Source of the DNA: Gemmatimonadaceae bacterium
GTDB taxonomy: Bacteria; Gemmatimonadota; Gemmatimonadetes; Gemmatimonadales; Gemmatimonadaceae
Assembly: GCA_036273715.1 (NCBI GenBank)
Contig: DASUHB010000054.1
Location: 1 to 36,423, forward strand
DNA: 36,423 nt
Direction of reading: 5' to 3'
Shown here: positions 24,393 to 32,649 of the stretch, in pieces
Layout: each line of letters starts with the position of its first letter
Numbering within the stretch: the stretch's first letter is position 1
Notes under the pieces: model-generated
Seen by the model: the letters and a program-made list of their open reading frames with translations, nothing else
Database searches by the model: none
Told to the model about the DNA's origin: nothing
Made by a program: the position numbers and the translations under genes

Positions 24393-26246
24393 GTGGACCT
24401 CCGCCGCTTCGCGTTTTTTCACGGCTTTTCCGCCGATGAGCTCGAACCGCTCGGCGCCGCCGTCACGTCCGCCTCCTTCGACGCCGACCGCTACGTGTTC
24501 CGCGAAGGCGACCCGCGCCGCATCTTCGCGCTCATCGAGAGCGGCAGCGTCGCCATCGAGAAAGGCGGCGACGGACGCGCCGTCCGCCTGGCAACGTTAG
24601 GCACCGGCGAAGCCCTCGGCGAGGGCATGCTGCTCGAGGAAGACGCGCCCCACGGGACGAGCGCGCGCACGCTCGAACCGACGACGATCGCGTTCTGGAA
24701 CGCGCTCGACGTCCGCGCGATCGTGCAGGAGCGGCCGGCGCTCTATGCACGCCTCGTCGCCCGCGCCGCCCGCGCCATCTCCCAGCGGCTCCGCTCGGCC
24801 GACGCGACCCTCGCCGGCCACGGCCGTATGTTGGGCTTCGCCGACGGACGCCGCCGGCGCGAGCACGATCTGTTAGGCGAGCGCGACGTCCCCGACGATG
24901 CCATGTACGGCATCCAGACGCTGCGCGCCCTCGAGAACTTCCCGATCACCGGCCTGCCGGTGCGCGAGTTTCCCGTCCTCATCGCCGCGCTCGGCGCCGT
25001 GAAAGAAGCGGCCGCGCTCGCCAACGCCGACCTGGGCCTCCTGGCGCCTCCAATCCGCGATGCCATCGTCGCCGCCGCGCGAGAAATCCGCGCCGGCCGC
25101 CACCACGAACATTTCCTCGTCGACATGATCCAGGGCGGCGCCGGCACCTCGACCAACATGAATGCCAACGAGGTCATCGCCAATCGCGCACTCGAGCTCC
25201 TCGGCCACAAGCGCGGCGAGTACGAGACGGTCCATCCCAACAATCACGTCAACCTCTCGCAGTCGACGAACGACGTTTATCCAACCGCGATCAAGCTTGC
25301 ACTGCACGCGAGCATCGAAGAATTGCGCGATGCGATGCGCGCACTCGCCAACGCGTTCCTGGACAAAGGCGCCGAGTTCGCCGGGCTCCTCAAGATGGGC
25401 CGCACCCAGTTGCAGGACGCCGTCCCGATGACGCTCGGCCAGGAGTTCGCCGCGTTCGGACATACGATTCTCGAGGACGTCGACCGGCTCGCGGAAACGC
25501 AGGGCCTGCTCCGCGAGATCAACATGGGCGCGACCGCCATCGGCACCGGGATCACCGCGCCGGCCGGATACGCCGAACGCGTGCGGGCGCACCTCGCGGC
25601 GATCACCGGCCTTCCGTTGGTCACCGCACCCGACCTCGTCGAAGCGACCGCCGACACCGGCGTGTTCGTGCAGCTCTCGGGCGTGCTCAAGCGCTGCGCG
25701 GTCAAGCTCTCGAAGATCTGCAACGACCTCAGACTGCTGAGCTCGGGCCCGCGCGCCGGGTTGGGCGAAATCAATTTGCCTCCCATGCAACCCGGCTCAT
25801 CGATCATGCCGGGCAAAGTGAACCCGGTCATCCCCGAAGTCGTGAACCAGGTCTGCTTCGACGTGATCGGCGGCGACGTCACCGTCACCGTCGCCGCCGA
25901 GGGCGGCCAGTTGCAGTTGAACGTCTTCGAGCCGGTGATCGCGTTCCGTCTGCTCAGCGCGCTGGCCGAGATGCGCAACGCCTGCCTGGTGCTCCGCGAG
26001 CGCTGCGTGACCGGGATCACGCCTAACGAACAGCGCCTCCGTTGGTTCGTCGATCATTCGATCGGCGTCGTCACCGCGCTGCTGCCGGCCATCGGCTACG
26101 AGGCGGCCACCCAGGTGGCGCGCACCGCGCTCGAGACGGGACGCAGCGTGAAAGACGTAGTCCTCGAATCGAAGCTGCTCACGCGGGATCAACTCGCCGA
26201 CATTCTCGATCCGGTCCGCATGGCCGGCGCCGAGCGCGCCCGATAA
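24393..26246 (+). CDS. Cyclic-nucleotide-binding domain fused to aspartate ammonia-lyase
   Basis: The 617-residue protein has two parts. Residues 1 to about 140 form a cNMP-binding (CRP-like) domain: FFHGFSADELEPLGAAVTSASFDA, YVFREGDPRRIFALIESGSVAIEK, then GEALGEGMLLEEDAPHGTSARTL. Residues about 155-617 form an aspartase, which converts L-aspartate to fumarate and ammonia. Its marks are STNMNANEVIANRA, HPNNHVNLSQSTNDVYPTA, the signature GSSIMPGKVNP (about 468-478) and VIPEVVNQVCFDVIGGD, which favours AspA over fumarase. Ordinary AspA has about 470 residues and no regulatory domain. The phosphate-binding cassette lacks the canonical RSAT arginine position, so another ligand or none may bind. 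The start is a GTG. The nicotinate phosphoribosyltransferase gene follows after 17 bases. Confidence 0.93.
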   Translation: MDLRRFAFFHGFSADELEPLGAAVTSASFDADRYVFREGDPRRIFALIESGSVAIEKGGDGRAVRLATLGTGEALGEGMLLEEDAPHGTSARTLEPTTIAFWNALDVRAIVQERPALYARLVARAARAISQRLRSADATLAGHGRMLGFADGRRRREHDLLGERDVPDDAMYGIQTLRALENFPITGLPVREFPVLIAALGAVKEAAALANADLGLLAPPIRDAIVAAAREIRAGRHHEHFLVDMIQGGAGTSTNMNANEVIANRALELLGHKRGEYETVHPNNHVNLSQSTNDVYPTAIKLALHASIEELRDAMRALANAFLDKGAEFAGLLKMGRTQLQDAVPMTLGQEFAAFGHTILEDVDRLAETQGLLREINMGATAIGTGITAPAGYAERVRAHLAAITGLPLVTAPDLVEATADTGVFVQLSGVLKRCAVKLSKICNDLRLLSSGPRAGLGEINLPPMQPGSSIMPGKVNPVIPEVVNQVCFDVIGGDVTVTVAAEGGQLQLNVFEPVIAFRLLSALAEMRNACLVLRERCVTGITPNEQRLRWFVDHSIGVVTALLPAIGYEAATQVARTALETGRSVKDVVLESKLLTRDQLADILDPVRMAGAERAR

Positions 26247-26263
26247 TCCTCGCGAGCGATCGC

Positions 26264-27319
26264 GTGCCGCGTCCCCGACTCGACCCCGCCGTGTTCCACC
26301 TGCCCGTGGAGCGCATGCGAGAGGGCTACTACTCCGACAAGTATTTCGTCCGCGCGCGCGATATTCTCAACGAGGATCACCACTCCCCGCGCGTCACCAT
26401 GCAGGTCTTCGGTAAGGCACACGCGTACCTGGGCGGCATGGACGAAGCGATCGCGATTCTCAAGTTGTGCGCCGACGACTGGCCCGCACTGGAAGTGCGT
26501 GCGCTCTATGACGGCGACGCGATCGCGCCGTGGGAAACCGTGATGACCATCGAAGGGCCGTACGCTGGATTCGCGCATCTCGAGACGCTGTATCTCGGCG
26601 TCCTCGCGCGGCGCACGCGCGTCGGCACCAACACCCGGCGCGTCGTCGACGCGGCGAAGCCGAAATCGGTGCTGTTCTTTCCCGCGCGACACGATCACTG
26701 GCTGGTGCAGACGGGGGATGGCTACGCGGCGCACGTCGCGGGCGCCATCGGCGTGTCCACCGATGCGCAGGCGAGTTGGTGGGGATCGAGCGGCATCGGC
26801 ACAGTTCCGCACGCGCTCATCGCCGCGTACGACGGCGACACCGTGCTCGCGACGCTGAAATTTGCGAGCTACATGGATCCCGACGTGCAGATCATCACGC
26901 TCGTCGATTACGACAACGATTGCGTCGGGACGTCGCTGGCCGCGGCCCGCGCGCTCGGGCGCCGCCTGTGGGGTGTTCGCCTCGACACGTCGGAAAATAT
27001 GGTTGACCAATCGATTTTGCCGCAGATGGGGAGCTTCACGCCCACGGGGGTGAATCCGCAGCTCGTGTACAACGTCCGTCGTGCGCTCGACGGCGAAGGA
27101 TTCAACGATGTTCGCATCGTCGTCTCGGGCGGATTCACCGTCGAAAAGATTCGCGCCTTCGAGGAGGCCGGCGTGCCAGTGGACTCGTACGGCGTGGGAT
27201 CGTCGCTCTTTAGCGGCCAATTCGACTTCACTGCCGACGTCGTGCGTGTGAATGGGCATTCGCAGCACAAGGCGGGTCGTGAAGAGCGACCGAACCCACG
27301 GCTCGCGCCCGTGTCGTGA
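26264..27319 (+). CDS. Nicotinate phosphoribosyltransferase family protein
   Basis: The 351-residue protein resembles the shorter, archaeal-like NAPRTases that make nicotinate mononucleotide for NAD salvage. Visible features are MREGYYSDKYFVRARDIL near the start and FAHLETLYLGVLARRTRVGTNTRRVV. The barrel segments LFFPARHDHW, STDAQASWWGSSGIGTVPHALIAAY, LVDYDNDCVGTSL, GVRLDTSENMVDQ and IVVSGGFTVEKI follow. The loop after GVGSSLFSG closes the phosphate site. I chose the GTG at 26264; the first ATG, at MREGYY, would remove conserved residues. The gene follows the aspartase fusion closely and is probably co-transcribed; both concern aspartate, fumarate and NAD balance, though the link is inferred. 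It contains no GTTAGGC heptamer. Confidence 0.88.
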   Translation: MPRPRLDPAVFHLPVERMREGYYSDKYFVRARDILNEDHHSPRVTMQVFGKAHAYLGGMDEAIAILKLCADDWPALEVRALYDGDAIAPWETVMTIEGPYAGFAHLETLYLGVLARRTRVGTNTRRVVDAAKPKSVLFFPARHDHWLVQTGDGYAAHVAGAIGVSTDAQASWWGSSGIGTVPHALIAAYDGDTVLATLKFASYMDPDVQIITLVDYDNDCVGTSLAAARALGRRLWGVRLDTSENMVDQSILPQMGSFTPTGVNPQLVYNVRRALDGEGFNDVRIVVSGGFTVEKIRAFEEAGVPVDSYGVGSSLFSGQFDFTADVVRVNGHSQHKAGREERPNPRLAPVS

Positions 27320-27436
27320 CGTGCGTGGTTTCGTCTTGATTTACCTCGCGTGAGCCGATACCTTCCGCGCCAAATGCACAGCCTCGGACGCGCCCCTTCC
27401 ACGCGTCTGCTCATCGAACGTCTATCAGGATTCGGG

Positions 27437-28666
27437 ATGACTGGTTTTCACCGCGCGCGCCGCACCGTCTACGCCGCGCTGACTCCGGTGTTCGTCCTCG
27501 GCCTAGCCGCGTGCGCCGGATTCCCCAACACCATCTTCGGCGCCCACTCCGAGATCGGACGCACCGAAGACCGGCTTACGTATCTCCTGCTCATTCTGGG
27601 CGGCCTCGTCTTCGTGCTCGTCGAGGGCACCCTCATCTGGGCACTGTTCAGGTTCCGAGCACGACCCAACGCAACGACGCCGCAACAAACGCACGGCAAT
27701 ACGACACTCGAAATCACATGGACACTCATACCGGCGGTGATCCTCGCGATCATTGCAGTGCCGAGCGTCCGCGCGATTTTCGAGACGCAAGCTGCGGCGG
27801 CGGCCGGGTCAGTGCAGGTCGAAGTCATCGGACATCAATGGTGGTGGGAGTTCCGATATCCGCAGTACAAGATTGTCACGGCGAACGAGCTCTATCTCCC
27901 AGTCGGACGCACCGCCAGCTTCACGTTGCGCACCGACGATGTGATCCATTCGTTCTGGATACCGCAGTTGGCGGGCAAACGCGACGTTGTCCACAAGGAG
28001 AAACCAAACTACCTGTGGTTCACGCCCGACTCCGCCGGCGCATGGAACGGCTTCTGCGCCGAGTATTGCGGCACGTCGCACTCGAACATGCGGTTCCGCG
28101 TCTTCACGGTGAGCCCCGAGCAGTTTGCGGCGTGGGTCAAGCATCAGCAGAGTGGTCCCGCGTTCCCCGCGACAGCGGCGGCGCCCGCACAGCCAGACAC
28201 GAGCAAGAAGGCTGCGGCTGCGCCGGCGGCGCCCGCCGCGGCATCGCTCGCCAGCGCCGACACGAACTCCGCGACGTACCCGCGCGATCAGTTGCCTACG
28301 TGGACGGTTCCCGAGACGCCGCTTCCCACCGACGAGCATTTCGACAAGAGCACGATCGCCAAAGCAGATGCCGACCGCGGCGCGCAGCTCTTCAAGACCG
28401 CCGCGTGCATCGGATGCCATACGATCCAGGGCGTATCGCCCGGCATCATCGGGCCTAACTTGACGCACGTCGGCAGCCGGACGACGATCGGCGCCGGTCT
28501 GTACCCGAACGACATGAAGCACCTGACCATGTGGATCAAGGACGCGCGGCTCATGAAGCCCGGCGTGATCATGCCGCCCATGGGAAAAGGCCTGCCCGAA
28601 TCGATGGGCGCCTTCGACGATCAGCAGATCGCCGATCTGGCCGCGTATCTCTCGTCCCTGAAGTAA
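27437..28666 (+). CDS. ctaC: Cytochrome c oxidase subunit II fused to cytochrome c (caa3 type)
   Basis: The 409-residue lipoprotein (lipobox LAAC, Cys26) has two membrane helices (about 48-71 and 92-115) and a periplasmic CuA domain. The copper ligands are His171, Cys207, Cys211, His215 and Met218 (NGFCAEYCGTSHSNM). GHQWWWEFRYP (132-142) is the conserved electron-entry loop. After an Ala/Pro-rich linker (240-275) comes a cytochrome c domain with CIGCH at 324-328 and a likely Met ligand in VIMPPMG. This fusion defines caa3 oxidases. I chose the ATG at 27437 because it begins the lipoprotein signal; an upstream GTG at 27350 would add 29 residues. It is the first gene of the oxidase operon. Confidence 0.96.
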   Translation: MTGFHRARRTVYAALTPVFVLGLAACAGFPNTIFGAHSEIGRTEDRLTYLLLILGGLVFVLVEGTLIWALFRFRARPNATTPQQTHGNTTLEITWTLIPAVILAIIAVPSVRAIFETQAAAAAGSVQVEVIGHQWWWEFRYPQYKIVTANELYLPVGRTASFTLRTDDVIHSFWIPQLAGKRDVVHKEKPNYLWFTPDSAGAWNGFCAEYCGTSHSNMRFRVFTVSPEQFAAWVKHQQSGPAFPATAAAPAQPDTSKKAAAAPAAPAAASLASADTNSATYPRDQLPTWTVPETPLPTDEHFDKSTIAKADADRGAQLFKTAACIGCHTIQGVSPGIIGPNLTHVGSRTTIGAGLYPNDMKHLTMWIKDARLMKPGVIMPPMGKGLPESMGAFDDQQIADLAAYLSSLK

Positions 28667-28678
28667 CGGAGACCCGGA

Positions 28679-30550
28679 ATGGCAACCACAGTCGCGGCGC
28701 CGTCAGTCACGGGCAAAGCGCACAAATACGAAAGCGGGATCTGGAGCTGGCTCGCCACAACGGACCATAAGAAGATCGGCCAGTTGTACCTGTACACGGC
28801 CATCGGGTGGTTCGTCATCGGCGGCATCGAAGCCCTCTTCATCCGGTCGCAGCTCTACGGGCCTAACGGACGCCTGGTCTCCGCCGACACGTACAACCAG
28901 CTGTTCACGATGCACGGCACGACCATGATTTTCATGGCGATCATGCCGATGTCGGCCGCGTTCTTCAATCTTCTGATTCCGCTGCAGATCGGCGCGCGCG
29001 ACGTCGCATTCCCGCGCTTGAACGCCTTCAGTTACTGGGTGTTCCTCGCCGGCAGCTTGTTCATGAACGTATCGTGGCTCATCCACGCCGCGCCCGACGG
29101 TGGCTGGTTTGCGTACGCTCCGCTCAACACGCGCCAGTTCAACCCCGGCATCAACATGGACTTCTGGGTGATCGGCTTGCAGATCCTCGGACTGTCCTCG
29201 CTCGCGGCCGGATTCAATTTCATCACCACGATCATCAACATGCGCGCGCCGGGCATGCACTTCATGCGCATGCCCGTGTTTACGTGGGCCGCATTCGTTA
29301 CCCAATTCCTGATCATCCTCGCGTTTCCGATCATCACCGTCGCAGTCACGTTCCTGCTCTTCGACCGCTTCTTCGGCACCAAGTTCTACGAGATCACAGC
29401 AGGAGCCGATCCGCTGCTCTGGCAACACCTCTTCTGGTTGTTCGGGCACCCTGAGGTCTACATCCTGATCTTGCCGGCATTCGGCCTCGTATCGGAGGTG
29501 CTGCCGACCTTCGCCCGCAAGCCGCTGTTCGGCTACCCGGTGATGGTGTACTCGCTCATCCTGATCGCCTTCCTCGGCTTCGGTGTGTGGGCGCACCATA
29601 TGTTCGCGGTCGGCATGGGACCGGTGGCCGATTCGATCTTCAGCATCACGACGATGCTCATCGCCATTCCCACGGGCGTGAAGATCTTCAACTGGTTAGG
29701 CACGATGTGGGGCGGGAACCTCACGTTCCGCACGTCGACGCTGTTCGCGATCGGCTTGGTTGGCCTGTTCACGATCGGCGGCATCTCCGGCGTCATGCAC
29801 TCGTCGCCGCCGTCTGACCTCATGCAGACCGACAGCTATTTCATCGTCGCCCACTTCCATTACGTGCTGTTCGGCGGCTCGATCATGGGCTTGTTCGCCG
29901 GCATCTACTATTACTTCCCGAAGATGACCGGGCGCATGATGAACGAAACGCTCGGCAAATGGCACTTCTGGCTGACGTTCATCGGAATGAACCTCGCGTT
30001 CTTTCCCATGCACTTCGCCGGATTGAACGGCATGCCGCGCCGCATCTGGTCGTACGACGCCAATCAGGGCTGGGACTTCGACAACCATCTGTCGTCGTAT
30101 GGCGCGTTCATCATCGCCTTCGCCACGCTGCTCTTCCTCATCAACTTTATTCGCAGCCGCGGTCACGGCGCGCTCGCCGGCAACAATCCGTGGGACGCGC
30201 CGACGATCGAGTGGTCGATTCCCTCGCCGCCACCCGACTACAATTACGCGACGATTCCAACGGTGACGTCGCGGTATCCGATGTGGCCGCAGCAGGGACC
30301 GTCGCCGCTGTCGCCGCCCGTTCCGACGGCCGGCGCCGACCAGCCGCTGCCCACGTACCCGTCGGCCGAGCAGTTAGGCATTCCGATGCCGACGCCGACG
30401 ATCAAGCCGCTCCTGGCGACACTGGGATTGACGCTCGCGTTCGTCGGACTCATCTGGCACCGCCAGATCCCGATCATTCTGTTAGGCGGCGCCATCTTCA
30501 TCGTCATGCTGTACGCATGGGTCCTCACGCCGCTCGAACCCGAACACTGA
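28679..30550 (+). CDS. ctaD: Cytochrome c oxidase subunit I (A1 type)
   Basis: The 623-residue catalytic subunit reduces oxygen to water and pumps protons. Heme a is bound by His79 and the HFH segment (392-394), which also supplies the heme a3 ligand. CuB is bound by His257, His306 and His307, with the cross-linked Tyr261 in GHPEVY. Asp108, Glu259 and Lys334 mark the D- and K-channels, so this is an A1-type pump. After the usual 12 helices, a Pro-rich stretch (about 515-565) leads to two more helices at the C-terminus, as in Bacillus CtaD, where the first two helices of subunit III are attached to subunit I. GGAG lies 8-9 bases before the ATG, 12 bases after the subunit II stop. Confidence 0.97.
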   Translation: MATTVAAPSVTGKAHKYESGIWSWLATTDHKKIGQLYLYTAIGWFVIGGIEALFIRSQLYGPNGRLVSADTYNQLFTMHGTTMIFMAIMPMSAAFFNLLIPLQIGARDVAFPRLNAFSYWVFLAGSLFMNVSWLIHAAPDGGWFAYAPLNTRQFNPGINMDFWVIGLQILGLSSLAAGFNFITTIINMRAPGMHFMRMPVFTWAAFVTQFLIILAFPIITVAVTFLLFDRFFGTKFYEITAGADPLLWQHLFWLFGHPEVYILILPAFGLVSEVLPTFARKPLFGYPVMVYSLILIAFLGFGVWAHHMFAVGMGPVADSIFSITTMLIAIPTGVKIFNWLGTMWGGNLTFRTSTLFAIGLVGLFTIGGISGVMHSSPPSDLMQTDSYFIVAHFHYVLFGGSIMGLFAGIYYYFPKMTGRMMNETLGKWHFWLTFIGMNLAFFPMHFAGLNGMPRRIWSYDANQGWDFDNHLSSYGAFIIAFATLLFLINFIRSRGHGALAGNNPWDAPTIEWSIPSPPPDYNYATIPTVTSRYPMWPQQGPSPLSPPVPTAGADQPLPTYPSAEQLGIPMPTPTIKPLLATLGLTLAFVGLIWHRQIPIILLGGAIFIVMLYAWVLTPLEPEH

Positions 30551-30594
30551 TGCGCGTCGCACGCGCCTGACCGCTATCGTACCGGAGAAACACC

Positions 30595-31233
30595 TTGGCT
30601 ACCGCCGTCGCCGAACATCACGCCGAGCACCATTACACCAGCACCGGTCTTCCGCACACGAAGATCGCGATCTGGGCGTTCATTGGCTCGGAGTGCTTCT
30701 TCTTCGCGTCACTCATCTCGACGTACCTGATCTACAAGGGGCGGTCCGTCACGGGACCGTTCCCGCATACGGATTGGACCGATCCGGCCACGCACATCCT
30801 GCATCACGGGGTCCTCAACATTCCGGTGACCTCGTCGTCGACCTTCGTGCTCCTCATGTCGTCGCTGTGCATGGTGCTGGCGCACGCGGCCGTCGAGCGA
30901 AACGATCACAAGTGGTCGCAGATCTGGTTGCTCGCCACGGCGCTGTTAGGCGCGACCTTCCTCGGCTTTCAGGCGTTCGAGTTCACGTCGTTCGTCCACG
31001 AGGGACTCAAGATCACCACGAACCTGTTCGGCTCGACCTTCTTCATTACGACCGGATTCCACGGCGCGCACGTGACCGTCGGCGTACTCTGGCTGATCAC
31101 GATGTGGTTCATCGACAAGAAACGCGGGCTCGGACCCCGAGACGCGGTCAACGTCGATGTGATGGCGCTCTATTGGCACTTCGTCGACGTCGTGTGGGTC
31201 GCGATCTTTACGTTCCTGTACCTGCTCCAGTAG
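30595..31233 (+). CDS. ctaE: Cytochrome c oxidase subunit III (short, five helices)
   Basis: The 212-residue membrane protein carries subunit III marks: KIAIWAFIGSECFFFASLIS, then EFTSFVHEGLKITTNLFGSTFFITTGFHGAHVTVG, and a C-terminal DVMALYWHFVDVVWVAIFTFLYL. About five helices are visible rather than seven; the two missing ones appear at the end of subunit I. The start is a TTG with GGAG eight bases upstream, a rare start codon. The N-terminus is His-rich (EHHAEHH). It lies 44 bases after subunit I; a six-codon ATG reading frame in that gap is probably meaningless. Confidence 0.95.
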   Translation: MATAVAEHHAEHHYTSTGLPHTKIAIWAFIGSECFFFASLISTYLIYKGRSVTGPFPHTDWTDPATHILHHGVLNIPVTSSSTFVLLMSSLCMVLAHAAVERNDHKWSQIWLLATALLGATFLGFQAFEFTSFVHEGLKITTNLFGSTFFITTGFHGAHVTVGVLWLITMWFIDKKRGLGPRDAVNVDVMALYWHFVDVVWVAIFTFLYLLQ

Positions 31234-31243
31234 CGAGGCCTCG

Positions 31244-31606
31244 ATGACCGCCGATCATTCGCACGCGACTGCAGCGTCGGACGCTCACGAGCCGATCGCT
31301 CCGCCGCATAAGGAAGTCCACTTCCCCACCTGGAGCACGTACAAATGGGTCGCCCTGATTCTGGGCGTGCTCACCGTGGCCGAGGTCTGGATCTATTACA
31401 CGCCGATCAAGCAGACGCGGCTCTTCGCGCCCGCGCTCATCATCCTCTCGATCTGCAAATTCACGATCGTCGTGATGTTCTACATGCACCTCAAGTACGA
31501 CGCCAAGATCTTCCGCGGGCTGTTCCTGGGACCGTTGACGATCGCGATCATCGTCATCATCTCCCTCCTCTTCCTCTTCGGACACCTGTCGCTGCACGCG
31601 ACCTGA
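31244..31606 (+). CDS. ctaF: Cytochrome c oxidase subunit IV (prokaryotic, COX4_pro type)
   Basis: The 120-residue protein has a soluble His/Pro-rich N-terminus (about 1-30) and three membrane helices: WVALILGVLTVAEVWIYY, FAPALIILSICKFTIVVMFYMHLK and LTIAIIVIISLLFLFGHL. Small subunits of this type stabilise caa3 and bo3 oxidases. It follows subunit III by 10 bases, the usual position in such operons. Confidence 0.9.
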   Translation: MTADHSHATAASDAHEPIAPPHKEVHFPTWSTYKWVALILGVLTVAEVWIYYTPIKQTRLFAPALIILSICKFTIVVMFYMHLKYDAKIFRGLFLGPLTIAIIVIISLLFLFGHLSLHAT

Positions 31607-31627
31607 TGTGCCCGTAGGACAGTGGCG

Positions 31628-32488
31628 ATGACGATGACCCTCTGGTTGCACCCGGCTGGCACCTTCAGCTGGTCGTCGTTCAGCGTGCACCCGAGCACCG
31701 TCATCGGCATCGCTGCGTTAGGCGCGCTGTACGCCTGGCGCGCCCGCGCCGGCGAAGTGGATCCCGTTCCGCAGCCGGGCGCCGCGCCGCCCAGTGCGCC
31801 CGACCCAAGACGCCGGCCAACGCATGGCCAGGTGCTGGCGTTCGTCCTCGGCCTGGCGACGTTGTTCTTATCGCTCAACGGCCCGCTGCACGATCTGAGC
31901 GACGACTATCTGTTCAGCGCCCACATGGTGCAGCATCTCGTGCTCACCATGATCGTCACGCCGCTGTTGATCGCGGGAACACCGGGATGGATGCTGCGGC
32001 CGGCGCTGCGCAGCCGAAGCGTCGCGGCAGTCGCGCGACGCATCACGACGGGACCGGCAGCGTTCGGGATCTTCAACGTCACGATCGTCGTGTGGCATCT
32101 GCCGCCGCTCTACAACTATGCTCTCGTGCACCATCCGGTGCACATCGTGATGCACCTCTGTTTCCTCGTCGCATCCACCATCATGTGGTGGCCGGTGATG
32201 AGCACGATGCCCGAGCTGCCGGCGCTCTCGTATCCGAAGCAGATGCTGTACTTGTTCCTGATGTCGCTGCCGATGACCGCCGTGGCGATGATCATCACGT
32301 ACGCGAGCACGACGCTCTTCCCATCCTACGCCGCCGCACCTCGCGTGTGGGCGCTGTCCCCGCTCGAGGATCAGCGCCTGGGCGGCCTGATCATGTGGAT
32401 CCCCGGCGGCTTCGTCTTCATTGGCGTCCTGTCCGTCGCATTTTTCAGATGGGTCCGCGAGTTCGAGCGCCAGGAAGCTACAGTCTGA
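31628..32488 (+). CDS. ctaG: CtaG-type caa3 oxidase assembly protein
   Basis: The 286-residue protein has about seven membrane helices and belongs to the Caa3_CtaG family, needed for making active caa3 oxidase in Bacillus, probably through copper delivery. Marks are FSAHMVQHLVLTMIVTPLLIAGTPGW, FNVTIVVWHLPPLYNYALVHHPVHIVMHLCFL and DQRLGGLIMWIPGG, with His and Met residues in the helices suited to copper binding. Start choice among GTG 31622, ATG 31628 and ATG 31634 is open; AGGA about nine bases before 31628 favours that one. It ends the oxidase operon, and a very long hairpin begins 6 bases after its stop. Confidence 0.92.
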   Translation: MTMTLWLHPAGTFSWSSFSVHPSTVIGIAALGALYAWRARAGEVDPVPQPGAAPPSAPDPRRRPTHGQVLAFVLGLATLFLSLNGPLHDLSDDYLFSAHMVQHLVLTMIVTPLLIAGTPGWMLRPALRSRSVAAVARRITTGPAAFGIFNVTIVVWHLPPLYNYALVHHPVHIVMHLCFLVASTIMWWPVMSTMPELPALSYPKQMLYLFLMSLPMTAVAMIITYASTTLFPSYAAAPRVWALSPLEDQRLGGLIMWIPGGFVFIGVLSVAFFRWVREFERQEATV

Positions 32489-32494
32489 CAAACC

Positions 32495-32612
32495 GCGGAC
32501 CAAGCGACAGGCGGACAGCGCGGACACACCGGACAAACTGCGGACCGCTACAGGCGTAGCGGTCCGCGGTTTGTCCGTGTGTCCGCGATTGTCCGCCTGT
32601 CGCCTTGTCCGC
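32495..32612. repeat. Very long hairpin built of CGGAC repeats, between convergent genes
   Basis: A near-perfect inverted repeat pairs 32504-32551 with 32556-32603 around a four-base loop (AGGC), with only a few mismatches and single-base gaps. Weaker pairing extends it to about 32495 and 32612. Each arm is built from several copies of (G)CGGAC about 9-16 bases apart (32495, 32511, 32520, 32531, 32540), so the element looks repetitive as well as palindromic. It fills the gap between ctaG and a convergent membrane-protein gene. It could act as a two-way terminator, an RNA stabiliser, or be a small mobile (MITE-like) or REP-like element. Confidence 0.85.
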
Positions 32613-32643
32613 CTTTAGTCTCGCCTTTAGTCCGCCTTTAGTC
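32610..32643. repeat. Three tandem 11-bp repeats beside the long hairpin
   Basis: CGCCTTTAGTC occurs three times (32610-32620, 32622-32632, 32633-32643), one extra base separating the first two. The array directly joins the 3' arm of the hairpin and ends seven bases before the stop of the leftward gene. The CTTTAG core supplies the only short T-runs near the hairpin. Confidence 0.85.
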
Positions 32644-32649
32644 CGCCGG

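Noticed and set aside
28703-29599. Long leftward open frame inside the subunit I gene
   Set aside because: Composition is Glu/Arg/His-rich, typical of an antisense shadow; the forward frame is an unmistakable oxidase subunit.
30551-30594. Tiny reading frame ATG...TGA between subunits I and III
   Set aside because: Six codons starting in a TGATG context, with no other support.
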